A stretch of 64,000 nucleotides of DNA from positions 1,116,001 to 1,180,000 of the forward strand of contig JAHREC010000016.1 of assembly GCA_020081605.1 (NCBI GenBank). Reading direction: 5' to 3'. The stretch comes from Albifimbria verrucaria (lineage: Eukaryota; Ascomycota; Sordariomycetes; Hypocreales; Stachybotryaceae). Of the stretch, positions 59,501 to 64,000 are shown piece after piece. Numbering within the stretch: the stretch's first letter is position 1; every line of letters begins with the position of its first letter. The notes under the pieces were generated by a model, which saw only the letters and a list, made by a program, of their open reading frames with translations, was not told the origin of the DNA and did not search any database. The position numbers were made by a program, and so were the translations under genes.

Positions 59501-60483
59501 GTCGCTAATCATTTTATCAGTCTTAGTTAACCTCTCATCGTTAGACGGGCTGAACTTCTCAGCCATCGCCCTCTCCGTATCTGCTCGAATTAATTCACTC
59601 TGAAGCAACTGTTTCTTCATATCGCTGAGCGCTTGATCCATCTTGGCAAACCTCGCTTCTAAATCTGATGGTGGAGGAGGCTCTACCGGTCTATATGATG
59701 TCGAAAGTGAGAGACTAGCGAAACTGGCTGTGCTCCGGGCATTCTTCAACCAGTCTTTATCATTTTCCTTGGCGTTTGGATGTCCAAATTCTCGAATAGA
59801 TGTCTCAGAACCATCTTCTGGGCGAGAAACTTGGGTACGAGTTAGTTTCATTATACTGGTTGCACTAGGCTTAATATACCTTCATAAAACCCACTCAGGC
59901 GCAAATGCTCCACAAATATCCTTACATCTGAGTGCATGAAATGAGTTCTGGATTATTGTTGTCAGTGTCAAGACTTTCGCTTGGGATCGCTTCACATAAT
60001 ACTTAAGGAGTTGAAGGAATTGGCTGTTTGGCGAGAATAAGATGCGGGTGCATGAGCTGGACCATGAGATGAGATGTTGAGCATTGGGATCTTGAAGAAC
60101 CCTGTAACTTCAGTAAATAGAATGAACAAACCACTTTCTTTGAAGTTCTACAAACCTGTAAAGCTTATATGTGAAGGGTTGGAAGTGTTGGGTCGGGGAC
60201 CAATATTCGGATGTCAACCCGCTGTTTTCATTTGTGCCAATGTTTGACGATTCACCAATGTTGACGACTCCTTTCTGCCCCTGAGTTCGCTTGATCAATG
60301 GCTCATTGTCAGAATCATTGGAATCATCCTCAAGATAAGGGCTACTGCTCCTGTTGGGGATTCTTTTCCCTCTACGCGTGGAACTCCTTGGTTAGGTCGT
60401 CGGCGATCACCTGGATTGTCTCCTTGGTGCTCAACTCTTGGGCGTTTGGCTGTCGCTTTCCTAGGATTTTCGGAACCAGACAT
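56593..60483 (-). CDS. HSF-type DNA-binding domain fused to coiled coil and large fungal domain
   Basis: One long gene by splice logic, about 1,210 aa. ATG 60483 (MSGSENPRKATAKRPRVEHQ). Introns: 60102-60155, 59948-60002, 59830-59879, 59196-59244 and 58975-59024 (GTACGG...CTGACAACAG). An HSF-like domain spans YKLYRVLQDPNAQHLISWSS, FSPNSQFLQLLK and HFMHSDVRIFVEHLRLSGF; the usual VRQL recognition-helix Arg is Glu here. A coiled coil of three ~39-residue repeats follows (ERLTKTDKMISDLNERL, ERLARTDQMLNDLSQQL). The ~800-residue C-terminal part belongs to a fungal family I know only as uncharacterised: LGYTTSEILDELSLRNRDGP, CCDSFTFF, ACAEDIVDTWGPGEF, IRIGGGSIT, CTGISRRVPIRQLLADVL, YWARILADSDEGATFAYLT. 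Frame breaks at 60356, 58037 and about 57900 are each fixed by one base. Two separate genes remain possible if intron 58975-59024 is wrong. Confidence 0.7.
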
Positions 60484-61434
60484 AATGAAGACTAAAATAG
60501 CCACAGCTGAGGGTCCAAATTAACATGGGAGAACTTGGAGGATGAGTGCTACAGCGTGATGTTTATTAAGGCTTTTCGCGTTGATGGATTGTTTTCTACC
60601 CCTAGCTGCCTGGCCACCGAAATGCCACCCAGCACAGCCTTACATAGGCTTGCTTATATGCGAGTATGCTTCTAAGAAAACAAGCATTATTATTGGGTTT
60701 CGAATACCCCTGTGTTCATCAAGTCATGGTGTTGAAGACTATATTTGTACCAAGCCGACAAAGAAGAAAGTCGTGAATTCTTTGCATTATGTTATCTTCT
60801 CATTAATATAGTACAGTACGCCCAAGCCCAATTATTTGCCACTTTTTGGACTACTTGTCGTGTTGTATATTATGCGACACGAGACAGGGTGTGTGATATG
60901 CTGAGAGCCCAGAGCTGAAATCCTACCTGGCCAAGCCCATGCATTGTAGGAAGTTTGTACCTCACTTGACAGTTGACAAACATTGGCCGGAAATATACAC
61001 GTAGCGCAAGCTCGACATCACCGAGAAATACTTTGGAGGAGATAATTATAATATCTTATTGTCATGTTACATTCTGTGTTACCCCAATCCCATTCACATC
61101 ATGAGATTTAGCCGAATTGACTGGTCGGTCGATGCCGTCGAAGTGATGATTCCTTAAACACCCCCATTCCCTGGACTTCCTGTTGATACACAGAGTAGTT
61201 CTAAAAGAGCGAATAAGTCCACCAAGACTTGAAACCCCTTGAACCGCTTCAATAACCCATCCTTATAAAGTATACACTATAACAATTTCTTTTGGACCTT
61301 ATGAACCAAATCAGCATCGTACTAGGAACAAAGCACAAATTTGGTACGCTTACCAAATGCTCAAAGGCATGGTGGTTCGGTAGAAGTCAAAATCCGTGAA
61401 TGAAACATAAAACAGTATTGATCGATGGTTCAAG
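60484..61434. other. Intergenic region
   Basis: No gene seen; it contains the promoter of the HSF-fusion gene. Confidence 0.4.
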
Positions 61435-63571
61435 TTATCTGGACGAGCCACGTGAGCTATCGAAACTACTTCGTGGGCCTCGGCCTTGCATGTGCCGGTA
61501 TTCCTCCTCGCGGGTGCGGCGGTCCCTGGAGGTTGTTCCACAAGACTCCCTGCTAGACCTTATGATTGCGTTGGCGTAATCTATATCTGGATGATACGCG
61601 GGGTCAAACTGAGAAAGAGGAAGCGTGCTGACTGTTTTGGTTGGAATATCCCGATGACTGTGGCTTTCGCGGTGGCTGCGTCTGCGTCGATGAGCACCAA
61701 TGGGTGGTGGTGATAGGTCTCGGCCATATCTTCCACCCTTCTCAGTTGAGGCCTTGGGAAGATTGTATTCAGACCTCTGACTACAGTCTGTGTAAGAGGC
61801 GGCTCTGGTGAGCCGTGCTCTTTGCTGGCTGCTTTCGCGACCGGTGATGCCCTCTTCATGCTCAAGTAAAGCAGATTTGGGAGACAACGTCTCGCTTGGT
61901 AACCAAGCACTGCTATGACGAGCCAACAACTCAGGGTTATGCATTGGCCAATTGGGAGAAGACGGCTCTTTGTACTCTGTCACCTTCTTCCAGTCTGCTA
62001 ATGTGCCAGAAATGAAGTTGTAAATCTTGTCATGAGGCTGCGCAGGGAATAGACGTCTTGGGAACTTCTTGGGAAGTCTTTCACGATTCTCCCCATTGAT
62101 GGACTCATCGGCCTCGATGGGCAGCTCCTCAATAATACTGCCCATGCGTCTGGCTTCGCGATCAGGGTAAGCTCTTATGAAGAGGGTCATCCAGTCTCTG
62201 AAACCATTTGTAGTGAGAGCAGGGATATATGGCCTGCCCTTACTGTGTTCCTGAACGAGATGATACTCGCAGCGCAAGTCCTGGTATAGATGTTCCAAGT
62301 CTTTGAATGCTTGTTTGGTAGAGCAATGGAATATCTCTATGTGTTGTTAGGACCGACCCATAACTTCGCGGCTGATCGTGACTTACGGTGGAAGGCGATG
62401 ACTTCTGAATCAATCATGTACCTTTTGTAAAATAGGCAAAGCTTCTCTGGGGTAATCACTAAAGACTCTGCCGGGCTGAATTCATTAATCTTCAGGTCAT
62501 TAGCTATACTTTCTTCAATACTATTTAGAGCTAGGGCATACCAAATAGTTAGCTATTCCTCGTAGGACTTGCTTCAATCGACTAGTTGGCTCCTGGTTGT
62601 CATCAAACAACTGGCCCCATTTTTGGTCTATAGCAGAGAGGCTAGAAGCAGACTCTGGTCTTGGAGGAAAGTAGATACGGGTAGTTGGAGGAACAGAAAC
62701 ACCTTCCGCGTAACGGTTCGGAGGCATGGTAGGGCGACGGTCGGACCATCTAACATTCGGCTTGACCTTTTGGTCGTTCATGCTGAACGATCGTAGGGAC
62801 GAAGGCCGTGCAGCACCAAAGGGAGCTACGTCTTGTTGACAGGTGGAGCTGATTGATGTGGCAGAAGACACAGACTCTGATCGTACTGATGAATCGGGTG
62901 TCTGCAATGGTGAGCTGATCAAAGGGGAGATAGGTGACGCTGCGAATAGAGAGTCTGGTGTTGCGTCTCCACCATCGCTGGAGATATTTCCTACAACCTC
63001 TGTATCATCATCCTCGACGGTGGCTTGGTAAGGCTTGCTCGGCCGGGTCATCGGTGAGATGCTTCCACTTGTTGATCGAGACGCAGAGATTTTGGCATCA
63101 CAGACTGTGTCTGATTCGCTATCTCCTTGGGAGGTTTCAGCAACTGCTAAACGACTCAGTATTGTTTCCATTATGTGTGGTGAGAAGTTGATTAACTTAC
63201 GCTCGCTCTTCACCTTTTCAACAATTTCTTCAAAGAGCTGGGCTCTGAACTCCTCCATTGTGAGTTTCTCCATGATCATGTTGATCTGGCTGGATGTCAA
63301 GGTAGAGCGTGACTTAGACGGAGCTTTTATATGCGAGGGAGAGCACTCTTGCTCAACACTTTCAGGAAACAGGCCGGCTATGTCAGCAGTATAATGGCTA
63401 CAGCCGGTGTCGTCCGAGCATAATCCCGTTTCCGTCTCGCATCCAGACGAGGTGAAGACTGGTTGGTGATCGTCTGTCATTACGCCTTGAGTATGGCAAC
63501 ACAAGATGGAGCTCCTGTGCTCGGGTAGACACTGGATGGGCTTGGGTATCGATGCAGAACGGTATATCATC
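61435..63571 (-). CDS. DUF7514-domain protein
   Basis: Fungal protein with a DUF7514 domain; function unknown. The domain reads WGQLFDDNQEPTSRLKQVLR, GIANYL, (intron 62490-62541) INEFSPAESLVITPEKLCLF, FHQIF (after intron 62337-62386), LYQDLRCEYHLVQEH, IPALTTNGFRDWMT, PIEADESINGENRERLPKKF. The N-terminal ~300 residues are Ser-rich and disordered; the C-terminus is Arg/Ser/His-rich with RRRRSHRESHSHRD. A possible in-frame intron lies at 63147-63200 (GTAAGT...TTTAG). The start is uncertain: ATG 63571 is the first in frame, ATG 63480 is an alternative, and an upstream exon beyond the window is possible. About 660-680 aa. Confidence 0.8.
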
Positions 63572-64000
63572 CGATGGAGGGTCAATGTTCACTCGAGGAA
63601 ATGTCCAACGAGACCATGATATGGGAAGAAAAATTGGATCATGGCAAGCAACTTTGCAGGAGCAGATGCTCTTGTCTTATGGTCGGGAGACCCGACTGGG
63701 CTACCAATGCGTGACCGACGGGCACACAGCATGAGCGTACACAGCATCCAGAGGTTTCCAACGGCTGTGACAACAACAACAACACTAACATGGAGAGGGG
63801 CCCTCGCAGGAAGGGTGCGAAGCCAAGTCAAGGAAGCTCGAGCCACGAAGCGCAAGGCTCCCGGGTTTCAAAGACGAACAATTCCAACTTTCACCTCCGC
63901 AGTGGATGTGCAGAACACTGACGCCATGCAGCCATCATATCGGGGTACTGCTTGGTATCACCAGTCTGAAGCGTGTGGCGATAAGGACGAACCTTGCTGG
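63572..64000. other. 5' flank of the DUF7514 gene
   Basis: No supported gene; may contain upstream exons or the promoter. Confidence 0.3.

Noticed and set aside
58981..60483. HSF-like part as a separate gene ending at TGA 58983-58981
   Set aside because: A canonical intron (58975-59024) removes the stop and opens the frame into the next segment with only ~130 bp otherwise between genes; kept as an alternative, not the main call.

Overview
The window is filamentous-ascomycete DNA. Genes carry short (46-175 bp) GT-AG introns with CTAAC/CTGAC-like branch points. The gene content is fungal: a BET bromodomain factor, an Ime2-like kinase, a Zn2Cys6 factor, an Stc1-domain protein, DUF7514 and DUF4743/Nudix. 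A cluster of GGTACC palindromes around 29.7-30.7 kb would fit a Hypocreales-like Sordariomycete, but the species is not determined.

Layout. 0-11 kb is a conserved block: an Utp5-like gene running off the left edge (-), a BDF1-type double-bromodomain gene (+), a DUF4743/Nudix gene (-), a beta-lactamase-like serine hydrolase (+) and a SETD3/RKM-like SET protein (-). 11-22 kb is gene-poor and accessory: a Zn2Cys6 regulator, a short-chain dehydrogenase, about 4 kb without a supportable gene, and a small secreted cysteine protein. 22-29 kb holds an Hsp70-like ATPase (-), a tiny possible gene, and an Ime2-like kinase (-). 29-37 kb is a long low-complexity regulatory stretch. 37-45 kb holds an Stc1-domain gene (+), a mitochondrial pyruvate dehydrogenase kinase (-) and a coiled-coil protein (+). 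From 45.7 to 54.7 kb a sugar-porter MFS gene (-) is split by a complete 6,767-bp Ty1/copia retrotransposon with identical 178-bp LTRs and a 5-bp CGCTG target duplication. 56.6-60.5 kb is one long gene fusing an HSF-type DNA-binding domain, a repeated coiled coil and a large fungal domain of unknown function. 61.4-63.6 kb is a DUF7514 gene.

Two points stand out. First, the retrotransposon carries five consecutive Zn2Cys6-like cysteine clusters and a putative OTU-like cysteine-protease domain between integrase and reverse transcriptase. Second, most conserved genes are broken by apparent single-base losses, usually at homopolymers (about 28 inferred sites). This looks like sequencing or assembly error, so these genes should not be read as pseudogenes. 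All gene models below are joined by eye from splice signals and family patterns, without searches.
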